Below, piece by piece: positions 20,764-31,905 of a stretch of DNA of 64,000 bases. Each line of letters opens with the position of its first letter. Within the stretch, counting starts at the first letter, position 1. Below the pieces are notes generated by a model that was given only the letters and a program-made list of their open reading frames with translations, was not told where the DNA came from and ran no database searches. The translations under genes and the position numbers were made by a program. Origin of the DNA: Prorocentrum cordatum. Its lineage: Eukaryota > Sar > Dinophyceae > Prorocentrales > Prorocentraceae. The stretch lies in NCBI GenBank assembly GCA_963575745.1, contig CAUYUJ010017886.1, forward strand, positions 101,510 to 165,509, in the 5' to 3' direction.

Positions 20764-23545
20764 CTGCGAACTTGGGATTCTGGGAGCCTGGACGCTAACA
20801 TAAGGCCATTCAACCTCACAAAAACAACGGGCGACACGAGTCACCCCCGAAACTGGGAGCCAACCGAACGCCATTCAACCTTACAAAATCAACGGGTGAC
20901 ACGTGTCACCCCCGAAAACGTTTGAGAAAAAACACTTGCAAATACTGGATCCCAGGAGCCAACATAAGGCCATTCAACTTCATGCCAAAAGAACGGGTGA
21001 CACACGTCACCCCCGGATTCAAGTGAGAAAAGGCAACTGTACATTTGGGATTCCAAGAGCCAACGTAAGGCCATACAGCAGCGACAAAAACAACGCGCGA
21101 CACGTGCCACCCACGAAACAGCGTGATAAAAACAAACAGTTGTAAACTAGGGGTTCTGGGAGCCAACATAAGGCCAACCAGCCACACAAAAAACAACCAG
21201 TGACACGTGCATCCCCCAAACCCGTCTGAGGAAAACATTTCTAAATTTGGAACTCTGGGAGCCAACGCAACGCCATTCAACCTCACAGAGACAACGGGTG
21301 CCGGGTTGACACTTGTCACCCTCGAACTCGTAAGAGAACAATCAATTGTAAATTTGGATTCTGGAGGCCAACACAAGGCCATTAATCTCACAAGAATCAA
21401 CGGGTGACACGTGTCTCCCCCGAAACTGTGTGATAAAAACCAACTATAAATTTGGGATTTGGGGAGCCAGAATCATGTCATTCACATTCGCATTAAACAA
21501 CGGGTGACACGTGTTACCTCCGAAGCATTGAGATAAACAAAAAATAAGATGTGGGGTTCTGGGAGCCAACAAAACGCCATCCAATCTCACAACAACAACG
21601 ACGATCGACATGTGTCACCCCCGAAACCTTCTGAGAAAAACTTACTGCAACTTGGGGATTTTTGGGAGCCAACATAAGGCCATTCAAACTCACAAAAAAC
21701 AACGGGTGACACGTGTTACCTCCGAAACCTTTTGAGAAAAACCATTTGTAAATTTGTGATTCTGGGAGCCAACATAAGGCAACTCAACTTCGCAAAAAAA
21801 AAGGGTGATACGTGTCACCCCCGAACCCGCGTGAGAGAAACCAATTGTAAATTTGAGATTCTGGGAGCCAACATAAGGCCATTCAACCGAACAAAAACAA
21901 CCGGGCGACACGGACCACCACCGAAACCGCGTGAGAACAAACACTTGTAAATTTGGCATTCTGGGTGCCAACATAAGGCCATTCTGCCTCACGAAAACAA
22001 GCGGTGACACGTGTCTCCCCCGAAACGGTGTGGGAGAACCAAATGTACATTTGGCACTCTGGGAGCCACATGAGGCCATTAAACCACACACAAACGACAA
22101 TTGACAAGTGTCACCCCCGAAACCGTGTGAGAAAAACCATTTGTAAATTTGTGATTCTGGGAGCCAACATAAGGCCATTCATCTTCACAAGAAACGACGG
22201 GTGATACGTGTCAACCCCGAGACCGTCTCAGAGAAGCCATTCGTAAATTTGGGATTCTGGGCGCCAACATAAGGCCATTCAGCCTCACAAAAACAACGGG
22301 TGACACGTGTCACACCCGAAACCGCGTGACGCTATCCATTTGTGAATTCGGCATCCTGAAAGCCACTATAAGGCCATTCAACCTCACAAGAAACAACGGG
22401 TGACATGTGTCACCCCTGAAATTGTCGGAGAAAAACCACTTGTAAATTTAAGATTCTGGGGGCCAACATGAGGCCAATCAGCCTCACAGCAACAACAGGC
22501 GAAGCGCGCTACCACCGACACCCTGTGAGAAAAATCAATTGTAAGGTTGGTATTCTGAGCCTAAGGCCATTCAGCCTCACAAAGGCAACGGGTGACACGT
22601 GTCACCCCCGAATCCGTGAGAGAACAACCAATTGTAATTCTGGGATTCTGGAAACCAACATAAGACCATCCAGCCTCACAAAAACAACGGGTGACACGTG
22701 TCACCCCCGAAACCATGTGAGGAAACCAATTGTAATTTTGGGATTCTGGGAGCAAGCATCAGGCCATTCAGCTTCACAAGAATCAACAATCGGTGACATG
22801 TGTCTCCCCCGAAACCGTGTGGGGAAAACTAATTGTAAAGTTAAGATTCCACGGGCCAACATAAGGCAATTCAGCTGCGCAACATCATCAAGCGTCACGC
22901 GCCACCTCCGAAACCGCGTGAGAAACAATGTAAATTTGGGGTTCTGGAAGCCAGCATAAAGCCATTCAGCCTCACCAAAGCAACCGTTGACACGTGTCAT
23001 CTCTGAAACCGTGTGGCGGAAATAATTTGTAATTTTGGGAGTCTGGGAGCCTGGACGCCAACATAAGGCCAAACCTCTCAAACAAAAACGGTTCGTAAAT
23101 TTGCGATTCCGGGAACCAACATAAAGCCATTAAACCCTACAAACAGCAACGGGTGACACGAGTCACCCCCGAAACCGTGTGAGAAAAACGGCTTGTAAAT
23201 TTGGGATTCTGGGATCCTACATAAAGCCATTCAGCAGCACAAAAGCAACGGGTGACACGTGTCACCCCCGAAACCGTGTGAGAAAAACGGCTCGTAATTT
23301 TGGGATTCTGGGATCCAATCTAAAGACGTCCGACCTCACAGAAACAACCGGAGATATGTGTCACCCCCGAAACCGTGTATTAACCACGGCTGGTAAATTT
23401 GGGATTCCAGAACCAACATAAGGCCATTCAACCTCACCAAAACAACCGGGCGACACGTGTCACCCCCGAAACCGCGTACCAAGAACCGATTGTACATTTG
23501 GTATTCTGGGAGCCAACATACGGTCATTCAGCCTCACATCGCGCG
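20757..23545. repeat. ~100-bp satellite array, about 29 copies, palindromic core
   Basis: Units average about 100 bp. The anchors are GGGATTCTGGGAGCCAACAT, AAGGCCATTCA, CCTCACAAAAACAACG and the core GGGTGACACGTGTCACCC, followed by CCCGAAACCGTGTGAGAAAAA. The core is a perfect 18-bp palindrome in many units and contains CACGTG. Divergence is moderate and spread through the units; no unit is split by unrelated sequence. Minus-strand frames reading LNGLMLAPRIP-like peptides are by-products. The array ends near a CGCGCGCACG patch at 23545-23600. Confidence 0.92.
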
Positions 23546-23559
23546 CGAACGCTGATGCC

Positions 23560-24140
23560 ACCGCGCGCACGCGCGCACAGTCGCGCGCGTACGTACGTAC
23601 AGTAGCCCAGTAAGACGAGAACTACCTACTCGTCGACCGAAGTAGCCTGCACATCTGCACGTATGCAGTTCATGCGCACATGCCAATGCATGCGCGTGCG
23701 TGCGTGTGAAAACGCATAATGCATAAAAAAACATACGTGCGTGCATTTACCAACTGCATCGTTCCGCCCTCGTGGAACCTTCCCCAGGGGGGACCATCAA
23801 GAAACACAATCCTTCGGCGGCGAATTAATGGCAGTCGGGATCTGGGGGTGGGGGAGGGGTAAAACGACGCGAAGATCGGGACAAAATCGGATCGGGATAA
23901 CTCGAAATCTCTGAGAATCGGCGGGTTTGGAGGATGTATTGGGCGCCGCGGCCGCTCCAGAGCGTTCCGGAACGCTCTGAGAGCGCTCCGGAACGCTCTG
24001 GAGCGATTTATCCCGATCCTAGCCCTGTTTTAGGGGAGGGGGGGGGGGGGGTCGTGGTTTGTGAAGACAAGCTTTGGACACTGGGAAAGCGGCGTCGGCA
24101 CCAGCAACAACAACGGCACAGCGGGACCGGCAGCAACACT
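23560..24140. other. Spacer with ACGTACGT patch and GGAACGCTC palindromes
   Basis: Alternating CG/ACGT sequence at 23560-23710, then a motif GGGCGCCGCGGC with GAGCGTTCCGGAACGCTCTG (near 23940-24000). The same pair of motifs recurs near 57400, 58095 and 58640, so it is probably a dispersed element (family Q). No gene. Confidence 0.45.
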
Positions 24141-24142
24141 GA

Positions 24143-24303
24143 AGGGGCCCCAAGACACACAAATAAATACACACAAATAAAAAGATTCCCCATATTTTCC
24201 CATATTTTGGGTTTTTTCGTCTCCCCCCCCACACTTCCCATATCTTCCCATATTTTCTGGGGAATCGAGGATTAATTGTGTCTGTGTGTTTCTCTTCCTC
24301 CTG
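24143..24303. mobile_element. Inverted-repeat element, family K
   Basis: Second copy of the CACACAAATAAA element, closely matching 17915-18075 along its whole length, with the same CCATATTTTCCCATATTTT interior and the same GTGTCTGTGTGTTTC end. Confidence 0.75.
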
Positions 24304-24483
24304 AAACGCACGAACCCGTCGCTTTTCCAGGGTGCCGCCGCTCCCCGGGCCTCCCCCGGGGTGCCTGCGGCTCTGCCGCAAGAGAAGCTTTCGAGACGAC
24401 GCCGGCCCCCGCGGCGGCGGGGGCCTCCGAGGAGGCGCGCCCAGACAGGCTCCAGGAGCCAAGGCATCGGCGGCGAGCCCATA

Positions 24484-24637
24484 CAGTCGGAACGTTGACC
24501 TAAGGAACCCTAAGTAAGGAACGAGGCCCCTTTTTCCCATCGAAAACCTGAGGAAAACCTAGGGCAAACTGTGAAACAATCAAGGAACACGGAGCCCCTC
24601 CCCAACGAAAAGGGTTCCTTCTTCCGCGCCCCGACTG
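24484..24637. mobile_element. TA-flanked MITE, family A
   Basis: TA at 24482-24483 and 24638-24639 flank CAGTCGG...CCCCGACTG. The interior matches 10512-10687, including the AACACGGAGCCCCTCCCCAACG block. It is shorter (154 bp) through internal deletions. Confidence 0.75.
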
Positions 24638-24858
24638 TAGAGGCCTCCTAGATGGGGTCCGAGTGGATGGGGTCGAAGGATTGCGCATCGCCGATGCATC
24701 AGCGATGCATCGGCGATGCACCAGCGATGCATCGTCGACGTGGGCGATGCATTGGCGACGTCGACGTGCAGCGAGTCAGGCTCCACCTCGAGCCGCATCG
24801 GCGATGCATCGGCGATGCGGCGCCATCCTCCGAACCCATCTACTCCGGCCCCATCTAC
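24636..24858. mobile_element. Family C element between two TA-type MITEs
   Basis: It starts TGTAGAGGCCTCCTAGATGG right at the end of the family A MITE and closes with GGCCCCATCTACAG at the start of the family D MITE. The interior is a series of GCATCGGCGATGC and CGATGCATCAGCGATGCATC palindromes. Confidence 0.65.
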
Positions 24859-25022
24859 AGTCAACCCGCATAGTAAGGATGGGCAACCTTCCCAAGGTTA
24901 CCCTTGCATCCTTGCCTCCTCGGTCCATCCTTGGCCACCTTTGTTGGCCACGCCCCGCTCGCAGAATTTTCGACGTGGCCTTCCGAGGCCCTTGCATCCC
25001 TATCGCGCATCCTTACTTGGTA
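24858..25022. mobile_element. TA-flanked MITE, family D, right end damaged
   Basis: The left end is TA-CAGTCAACCCGCATAGTAAG. The right side reads GCGCATCCTTACTTGGTAG, so the terminal inverse is lost. The interior has GGATGCAAGG/CCTTGCATCC inverted blocks as in 27626-27801. Confidence 0.6.
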
Positions 25023-25034
25023 GTCCCCAAACGT

Positions 25035-25250
25035 GGTGGTGACAACACCTGGCGGTGAGTCTCGGGCGATTTGGTGTCACCACCCGGTTTGGGGACTCGT
25101 GCGGTTTTCCGAGGATGTCCCGGACACTGGTGGGTCCAGGAGTCACAAAACCCGGTGGTGACCCCGCGTCCCCAAACCCAGCGGTGACCTTTTGGGGGAT
25201 TCTAGGTCGCCACCTGGTATCTCACCACCCGGTTTGGGAGTTCCCAACTT
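25035..25250. repeat. Inverted-repeat family L (GGTGGTGAC)
   Basis: GTGTCACCACCCGGTTTGGGGACTC and ACCCGGTGGTGACCCC-type blocks alternate in both orientations, forming a multi-armed inverted repeat. A diverged copy lies at 59180-59398. It is non-coding. Confidence 0.6.
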
Positions 25251-25378
25251 ACTATTCTGGCTGACTGCAGGAGGCCCAGAGCCCATGGGGACGTGAGACG
25301 GGGCAGACCCTCCGAGACGGCGGCGGGCCCCGACGGGGCGCAGACGAGGGCAGGGCAGCCGCAAAACACCGGTGCGGC

Positions 25379-25761
25379 AGACTCCCGTCGTGCCGACCCT
25401 GGCGCTGGTCTCGGGTCGGGCGAAAGGGGGGGATAGCAAAGGGGGGTTCGAGAATCAGCTCACGTAGCTGATTTTCCCGGCGCCTCCCGGCGCCGGGAGC
25501 GGCCATGTATCAAGGAATTGGCCCCTCGGTGAGGCCGAAACCAGCTGCATGCAGCAAATTTCGTAACCCCCCCTTTCCCAATCCCCCCCTTTCGCCCGAC
25601 CCGATGGTCTGTCACACCGCGGGGATCGCTCGGCCTTGAACGATCGGCCGTCTCCCAGGCGTCAGGTCGTTCAGCATCGATCGATTCTGGGTCGCTGGCG
25701 GTGTTCAGCGTTGCGCTGGACGCCGGCGGCGGGGTCGCCGCAGGTCGAAACGACGCGAACC
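25379..25761. mobile_element. Family G element split by a nested MITE
   Basis: The left part (to 25410) and right part (from 25605) together match 19271-19450, including the TTGAACGATCGGCCGT and CATCGATCGATTCTGGG blocks. The ends are diverged (CCGTCGTGCCGAC and CGAAACGACGCGAACCT). The insertion at 25411-25604 accounts for the size difference. Confidence 0.7.
25411..25604. mobile_element. Nested MITE, family F, with 5-bp target duplication
   Basis: A 194-bp element. The left end is TCGGGTCGGGCGAAAGGGGG and the right end is its exact inverse, over at least 23 bp. TGGTC flanks both sides (25406-25410 and 25605-25609). Comparison with the unsplit family G copy at 19271-19450 gives the empty site. 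The interior contains GGCGCCTCCCGGCGCC and CAGCTGCATGCAGC palindromes. It is non-coding. Confidence 0.8.
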
Positions 25762-25768
25762 TATTGTA

Positions 25769-25820
25769 CCTTCTCCTCCTCCTCCTCCTCCTCCTCCTCC
25801 TCCTCCTCCTCCTCCTCCTC
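25769..25820. repeat. (CCT)n tract
   Basis: A pure CCT run at the end of the family G element. Confidence 0.95.
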
Positions 25821-25984
25821 TGTCCGACGAGACCGAGACGGCGCAGGCGTCGTCCGCAGCCCTGCAGCTCGCGACGGCCACCAACCTGGCCACGTATCCG
25901 CCGCCGTGCCGCTCGTGCACGCCGGGGCGTGTTGGGGAAAGTTCCCCTGCCGTCTGGGCAAGGTTGCGTCTGAACTTCCTTCCC

Positions 25985-26076
25985 TCGCGACGACGAGGAC
26001 GACGACTACGACGACGGGGACGACGGAGGAACACGAGGACGACAACGAGAACGACGAGGAGCACGAGGAAAACGAG

Positions 26077-26115
<39 letters not shown>

Positions 26116-26116
26116 C
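25985..26116. repeat. (GAC)n tract
   Basis: GAC/GAG triplets forming Asp/Glu-, Thr/Arg- and Val-coding frames. It is similar in style to the macrosatellite GAC tracts. Confidence 0.9.
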
Positions 26117-26599
26117 TCCGCGTTGCGCTGCTGCGCTGGCGCGGTGGCGGCGATTGCCACAGGCCAGCGGCTATGCTCGCGACGGACCTGGCCGTGGCGG
26201 CCGCGTGCGCCGGCCACGTCGCCCGCTGACGCTCCGACCTCTCGGGGGCGCGGGGCCGCCGCGGCGGGTGACCTGTGCAAGAGGGCAGAAATCCAACCCC
26301 ACAGTGACCTCCCCGACACGCGAAGCCGTTTACGAAACGCCCCCACCTCAAGGAATCGAACGGGGCAGGGCTGTTCAGTAAACGCCCAAGAGCCGTTCAG
26401 TCAACTGGTTTGTCCTCCCTTGACTGTGGGGGCTCGGGTGTCGGCTGCGCGCAGGGAGTGGCCCGAGGCCCTAGGCAAGACCAGCCCTGCCCGAGATCTG
26501 CGCGCTGCAGTCTCTTCACATCGGGCGCCTTCTTTGGATTTTTCGGGCCCCAGGGCCCTCGCATGCCGATCGGGGGCCCGAGAAGTGGCGCAGGACGAT

Positions 26600-26985
26600 G
26601 GGGGTTCTGAGGCTCCAGTCGTGATCTGTGACGATGTTTCTTGTGTTGAGACGCTGGGTCTCAGGCCTTGGCCAGAGGGGCCTTTGGTGCGCAGCCTGCG
26701 AAAATGGCGACAGTTTCGCAGATCGTAGCCCACCCATGGACGGCGAGGTCTACCTCAGATCCGCGCGATGCCTCACTCCGCTGGACCCACCAGCAGTCCT
26801 CGAAAGGTGGCGACAATTTCGCAGATCGCAGCCCCCCAGGGACGGGGAGGTCCCGCTCAGATCTGCGCGGGGCCTCACTGGCGAGAACTACCTCAGATCC
26901 GCGCGGTGCCTCACTCCGCTGGACCCACCAGCAGCCCTCGATAGTGGCGACAGTTTCGCAGATCGCCGCCCCCCAGGCAAGGCAG
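26600..26985. repeat. Degenerate tandem repeat (GCGACAGTTTCGCAGATCG)
   Basis: The motif GGCGACAGTTTCGCAGATCG recurs near 26709, 26813 and 26946, and CTCAGATCCGCGCG(A/G)TGCCTCACT recurs near 26753 and 26889. Unit length varies (about 105-135 bp). The 337-codon plus frame that crosses this region is a repeat by-product. Confidence 0.75.
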
Positions 26986-27189
26986 GAGGAGACAAGAAGG
27001 GGGGGGGCGGGAGGCGGGAGGCAGGAGGCGGGAGGAGGAGGACGCGACTGCAGTGGACTATTCGAAACGAATGCCCAGCCAAGGAGGGTTGGGAAACATT
27101 GGTTCTGAAGGGGGTGATGGCACCGCAGCTTGGGCTCGAGGGCCTTGCGCGGGTGGTGCGGGGCTCGGCCCCTGGATCCTCGCGGCAGG

Positions 27190-27242
27190 AGGAGGAGGAG
27201 GAGGAGGAGGAGGAGGAGGAGGAGGAGGAGGAGGAGGAGGAG
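27190..27242. repeat. (GGA)n tract
   Basis: A pure GGA run giving poly-Glu, poly-Gly or poly-Arg frames. Confidence 0.95.
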
Positions 27243-27418
27243 TGCTCGCTGGAGGGCAGGGGTCGGGCACGTGAGGGCAGGGATGAGACGAGGACTCGGA
27301 TCTTCGGCGTGCTGGTCCTCGTGCTGGGCCAGCCTTCGGGGTGGGGGCGCCCGCCGCTGGGCGACCGCTTGCCACTGCGACCGTGCCCTGGCCGCGCCCT
27401 TACCTTACCTTGCCTTGC

Positions 27419-27618
27419 CTCGGCGGCGAGCGAGGGGGGAAGTGAGAAGGAGAAGGCCTTCCCAGAAGGTTCGGAAGCCCCCCCGGCTTCTGAAAGGTTT
27501 TCGAAGCCTTCCCCGAAGACAGCCGACAGCTTCTCAGAAGGCGCGAGGGCTTCTGCGAAGTCCCGCCGCCTTCTGAGATGGCCTTCTCCTTCTCATTTCT
27601 CCCCTCGCTCGCCGCCGA
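27419..27618. mobile_element. Inverted-repeat element, family J
   Basis: The left end CTCGGCGGCGAGCGAGGGGG and the right end CCCCTCGCTCGCCGCCGA are a good inverse pair. Next inside are AGTGAGAAGGAGAAGGCC and GGCCTTCTCCTTCTCATTT. Internal CTTCTCAGAAGGC-like motifs repeat. The element ends directly against a family D MITE. Confidence 0.75.
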
Positions 27619-27625
27619 TGACCTA

Positions 27626-27801
27626 CAATCAACCCGTATGATAAGAAGGATGCGCGGTAAGGATGCAAGTGCCGCGGAGGGCCATGTTCATGTTTTTCGA
27701 ACGAGGTTGGCCAGCGACAGTTACCGAGGATGGGCCGAAGGGACAAGGATGCAAGGGGGTAGCCTTGGAACATCGCTCACCCTTACTATGCGGGTTGACT
27801 G
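27626..27801. mobile_element. TA-flanked MITE, family D (CAGTCAACCCGCATAG)
   Basis: A 176-bp element. The right end GTTGACTG is followed by TA (27802-27803). The left end is a slightly mutated inverse (TA-CAATCAACCCGTATGATAAG). Subterminal GGATGCAAG blocks face each other. TA target and CAGT-type start fit Tc1/mariner-derived MITEs. Confidence 0.75.
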
Positions 27802-27805
27802 TAAC

Positions 27806-29830
27806 TTCCGGGGGCTCCATGCTCCAAAGAGTCTCAACGGTGCGCCTGCGAAGTCCGGTGGCAGCCCGCGGCGTGGCGAAGAAACGCGATCGGAATCACG
27901 GTTGTGCACTGGAGAGCTTACCACAGCATTCGCTACGGCATCGCGACGACGACGAAATATGGCGTCAGCGGCCGAGAGACTACACAACATCATTACACGT
28001 CGGTCGGAAAAAGTAGGTACACAGATGTAGAAGGCGGGTCAAGTAGATTGGGTTCAGGCCCTCCCAGCGAATTACAAAACACAACAACCGCATATCGGTT
28101 CTTGAAGTAGGACGGCGCTTGAACAAATATTAAGATGTGGGAATCCAAACATAGCTACTACCGGCATGTGACGCAGTAGCCGAGCCCAATAGCGAAACAG
28201 ACAGGGCCGAAACGATGATGCACAGCTCTGTCAGACACCAACAGTTTGGTGATCCTTGCGCCAGCTGGTGCTGTAGGCACTCGCTTGGAAGACATCGTCA
28301 CGGACCTCAACGAATGTGTAGTATCCGGTATCATGCAATTCTTGGTGCATCGCATCGATAAGAAATTTGAACAACAAAAGAAGGCCAACATGACTGCCAT
28401 CGGAAAACGGGTTGCGGGCATCGAATTGCTGAACTTCCCTAGCTCATCTGAGAGATAGCAATGAAATCGTCGCCGTCGTTGTTGAACATCATATCACCCA
28501 GCATGACGTGGAACAACAAGGATCACAACATGGGAAACCATACCCAACCTTCGTCAAATTCGACTTTGGCACGGCGCCCGACGAAACGATTGAGAACGAC
28601 GACGACGAGGAAGGCAAGTCCTTGGGCAAGAACGTGTGGTACGACAACGATGATGATGAAAATCGTCATGCAGGAGATCGATCGCACGATTGAATAAAGA
28701 ATCATACACTGAACACAACATACGGCCGCCCGCCTATACGCTTGTAAGTAACACTTTAGGTACTACACCAACGGCGTGTCTTTACAACGTGTTCGGCAAC
28801 GGCAAACAAACAGAAGACCGACCACGTCATTTACATCGGCGCGAATGACGAACACGATGCTGCCCAGACCTCTGACGTCGTGACTGCTTTAATCCGTGGG
28901 CACCAGGGCTCTTGACTTCTTCCTTGTTCCTACCAGACAGATGGGGCTTATTAGGTTGACAGGAAAGATGTCTTTCCGATCCGCATCGCAATGCCTGCGT
29001 ACCGCGACCACCTGGCCCTACATTTCCTTGTGGCCCCGCTTCATAGACGAGAAACGACATACTGGAAGTACACAAAAGCCAGACACCAGGGCACGAACAA
29101 CAATCGTAAACCCACCTGCGCAACATGCGTACGCATCATAGGCACAGCACGACGGTTCACACCACTCGTATAAAGTATACATACGAGACATACAAACAAC
29201 CTGGATACGCACAACGTCTTCGTACGTAGGTGCATGCACATCGCATGGCCGCATTAAACGTACAACATTGCCAAATCGCGCACAATACAAGCGTACACCT
29301 CGTACTATACGGGCACATGCCCGCTTCACCTACACACGCAACTTACATACATACCGCACCTGGTGTCAACAACGAACATGCAACATGACGCACATATCTG
29401 ACACACGGAACGCCATACACAACGTAACGATACAGCACGGCACGCGCCACTAGGCATTATCATAACGCTACGCACATCAGGCAAACCACGCGTCACAACG
29501 TCACACTGGCCCGAAACAAACACCAACCGCATACACCACCGATTTAAAATGACAGGCGCCCTGGCGGACAATATTGAGAACCAACAAGCATGGTAAGACA
29601 CAGTGGCCTAGTCATTCCGAACTCAAACATGCGCGGCGACCGTCACGCCGTCACGCCTGCCCGAAAATACTCAAGTGAAGTACCGTCTGCTCAACAATCG
29701 TCACGTTGAACATGCCATGCCAGACGACACCACGCATGCCAGACAACAGCATTAGCCTGGCGAACTGCCCGACCATATGCAATTGCGAATCGCTCAGTTG
29801 TGAATGGCGTCTTTGGCAATGTTTCCGAAT
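27806..29830. other. Lower-GC region with two short unassigned frames
   Basis: Composition falls to near-equal AT and GC. A plus-strand frame at 28246-28458 (70 codons) looks protein-like, containing VGTRLEDIVTDLNECVV and a basic middle. A second at 28508-28693 is acidic. I recognise neither, and their codon third positions are not GC-rich, unlike the USP-like exons. From 28.9 to 29.6 kb the plus strand is strikingly rich in A and C. No RNA gene was seen. Confidence 0.35.
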
Positions 29831-29834
29831 TGCC

Positions 29835-30080
29835 TATGGATGCACGGAACGTGCGAGGGGTGTGAAAAGTAGGCGGGGCGGGCGCATGCGAACACCGCCC
29901 CTGGGGCCCTCGGTGGAGCTCCCCATGGGGCCGCGGAACGTGTGATGGGATGTGCCGGCACGGGTGCGCTGAGCGCATGCGAACGCAGCCGCTGGGGCCT
30001 TCGATGGCGTTCCCTATGGGGCCACGAAAGGTTTGAAGGGTGTGCCGAAATAGGCGGGACGGGCGCATGCGCTTCTGGCG
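29835..30080. repeat. ~90-bp satellite, reverse orientation
   Basis: Two to three units in the opposite orientation to 2219-3310. Recognisable blocks are GGGGTGTG, GCGCATGCG, CTGGGGCC and CCCATGGGGCC, the reverse complements of the block order seen near 2.4-3.0 kb. Confidence 0.7.
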
Positions 30081-30149
30081 ACCCGTACTTGGCGGAGCTC
30101 GTCTCTTCATCCCGAGTAAGTTCTGGTGATCATGTAGGGATGCTTGTGT

Positions 30150-30242
30150 GAGGAGGAGGGAGGAGGAGGAGGAGGAGGAGGAGGAGGAGGAAGAGGAGGA
30201 GGAGGAGGAGGAGGAGGAGGAGGAGGAGGAGGAGGAGGAGGA
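30150..30242. repeat. (GGA)n tract
   Basis: A pure GGA run of about 90 bp next to the reverse satellite copies, the same pairing as at 2.2-3.3 kb. Confidence 0.95.
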
Positions 30243-30389
30243 ACGACCGTACCGAATGGATTCGGACCTGCGGCGCGGCAACGCGACCAGCTGCCGATGG
30301 CGGCCCTGGCTGCTGCCAGGATCGTGTGCTGACGTGTGGGCGTGTTGGGTGCGCTCCCATCGCGCATCGTGCTGTGCCTCGAGCGTGTG

Positions 30390-31120
30390 ACATTTTGTGG
30401 AGCCAATAAATTCATATTAACAATTGTTGGCCAACGAAAGCACGGTTCTAGCGGTGTCGGTGCGTCAATCTAATGCAAGGACCGACCACATCGATGTTCA
30501 AAACGCGCTTGCGTTTGGAACGAGAAACAAAACGAATCCCTGACAATTAAAGCAACGATTACGAAACGATGCCGCCATTCTGACAAACCGCACAACGAAC
30601 AACGAAACGAACACCGCACACCTCGTTGGCAGAGGCAGGGGCCGTCGGCGCCGCCACCGCCGCCTTGTTTCCCTGTTTCGCAATCGAACGGGCCTCTCGT
30701 CCCCACGACAGAAGCGGGCCCTGAAGGAAGCGGGCCAAGAACCTTGGAATTCCCGACAGGACCAGCTCGGTCGTTCTTCGGCTGCTTCGGGGACCGCCGA
30801 ATGCCTGGGGACCCGAGAGCAGGAAGAATCTGCAGGGGCCCCTTTTTTCGCAGGGCGCGCGTCCGCCGCAGCGCCCCGCAGCGACTCCCAAAAAGGCGAG
30901 CCAGTCAGGCGCAGAGCGAAGCTCGGCGCGTCCGAAAGAGGCGTGGGAAAAATGAACATGACGTCCACAGGCAAATGTTGTCTGACACCAGCAGTGGCCG
31001 CTGCTGGGCATGGGGGCTCGTTGCACTGAACTGCTGACGTGCGCGGCGACACCCACAGGATGCAAAACTGCTGTCGGTGTTCTCCCCCGCACATTCCGTA
31101 CCCGTTTCGAGCGCAGCGCC
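30390..31120. other. Spacer, no gene recognised
   Basis: The minus strand has a 218-codon frame (30498-31154) of mixed composition. One part (near 30625-30690) has exon-like third positions followed by a GT, but no acceptor or family could be assigned. Confidence 0.3.
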
Positions 31121-31139
31121 CGGCTGGGATGCTCTCCCG

Positions 31140-31325
31140 TCCTCCCCTCTGCAATCCCCCTCCTCTGTCTCTCCCTCCTCCTCCCTCCTCCTACCTCCTC
31201 TCTCTCCCCCCCCCCTCCTCTCCTCCTTCTCCTCCTCTTCCTCCTTCTCCTCCTTTTCCTCCTCCTCCTCCTCCTCCTGCTCCTCCTTCTGCTGCTCCTC
31301 CTCCTCCCCCTCCTCGTCGTTCATG
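31140..31325. repeat. CCT-rich pyrimidine tract
   Basis: A polypyrimidine tract with CCT, TTC and CTG units; it yields Glu-rich minus and Ser/Pro-rich plus frames. Confidence 0.9.
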
Positions 31326-31689
31326 CCGTTTGCCATCATCCGCGGCGCAGTGGCTCCCAGAGCACTCCGAGCCCTGGCGCGTGTGATTTTAACACATGTT
31401 TCGCGCCTCGCGAGGTCTCTTCATCAGCCCTGGGGGGGGGCTCATTTGTTGACCACGAGCTGACATTACGTAGGGCAATCTATGGTCGAGGGTTTGGGCC
31501 CCCCTCCCCCCCAATGCTAATGCCATCGGGCCCCCCCCCCCGCGCGATGGTCCCCCCCCTCCCCTTGTGGATGTGGTGTGGGTGTGGTGTGTTGCTGTGG
31601 GTGAGTGTGTGTGTGTGTGGGGTGACCCAATGCCTTCCCCCCCATTCCCCCCCTGTGGGTGTGGTGTGGGTGTGCGTGTGGCTGTGATG

Positions 31690-31727
31690 CTCGACGTCGT
31701 CGCCGCCGCCGCCGCTGGTGCCGTCAA

Positions 31728-31759
<32 letters not shown>

Positions 31760-31905
31760 GCGTTGTCGTCGTCGTCGTCGTCGGCGTCGTCCGTCGTCGT
31801 CGTCCGCAGTTCCTCCTCCTCCTCTCCTCCCTCCTCTCCTCCTCCTCCTCCTCCTCCTCCTCCTCCTCCCCCCATCCCCCTCCCCATGTTTTTCCCCCTC
31901 CTCCT
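31690..31905. repeat. (GTC)n followed by (CCT)n
   Basis: A GTC run (31695-31802) flows directly into a CCT run (31810-31870). It lies just outside the GAC macrosatellite and in the reverse sense. Confidence 0.9.

Noticed and set aside
20757-23545. CRISPR-like regular repeats
   Set aside because: The entire ~100-bp unit is repeated with no unique spacers, and there are no cas genes. It is a satellite in eukaryotic DNA.
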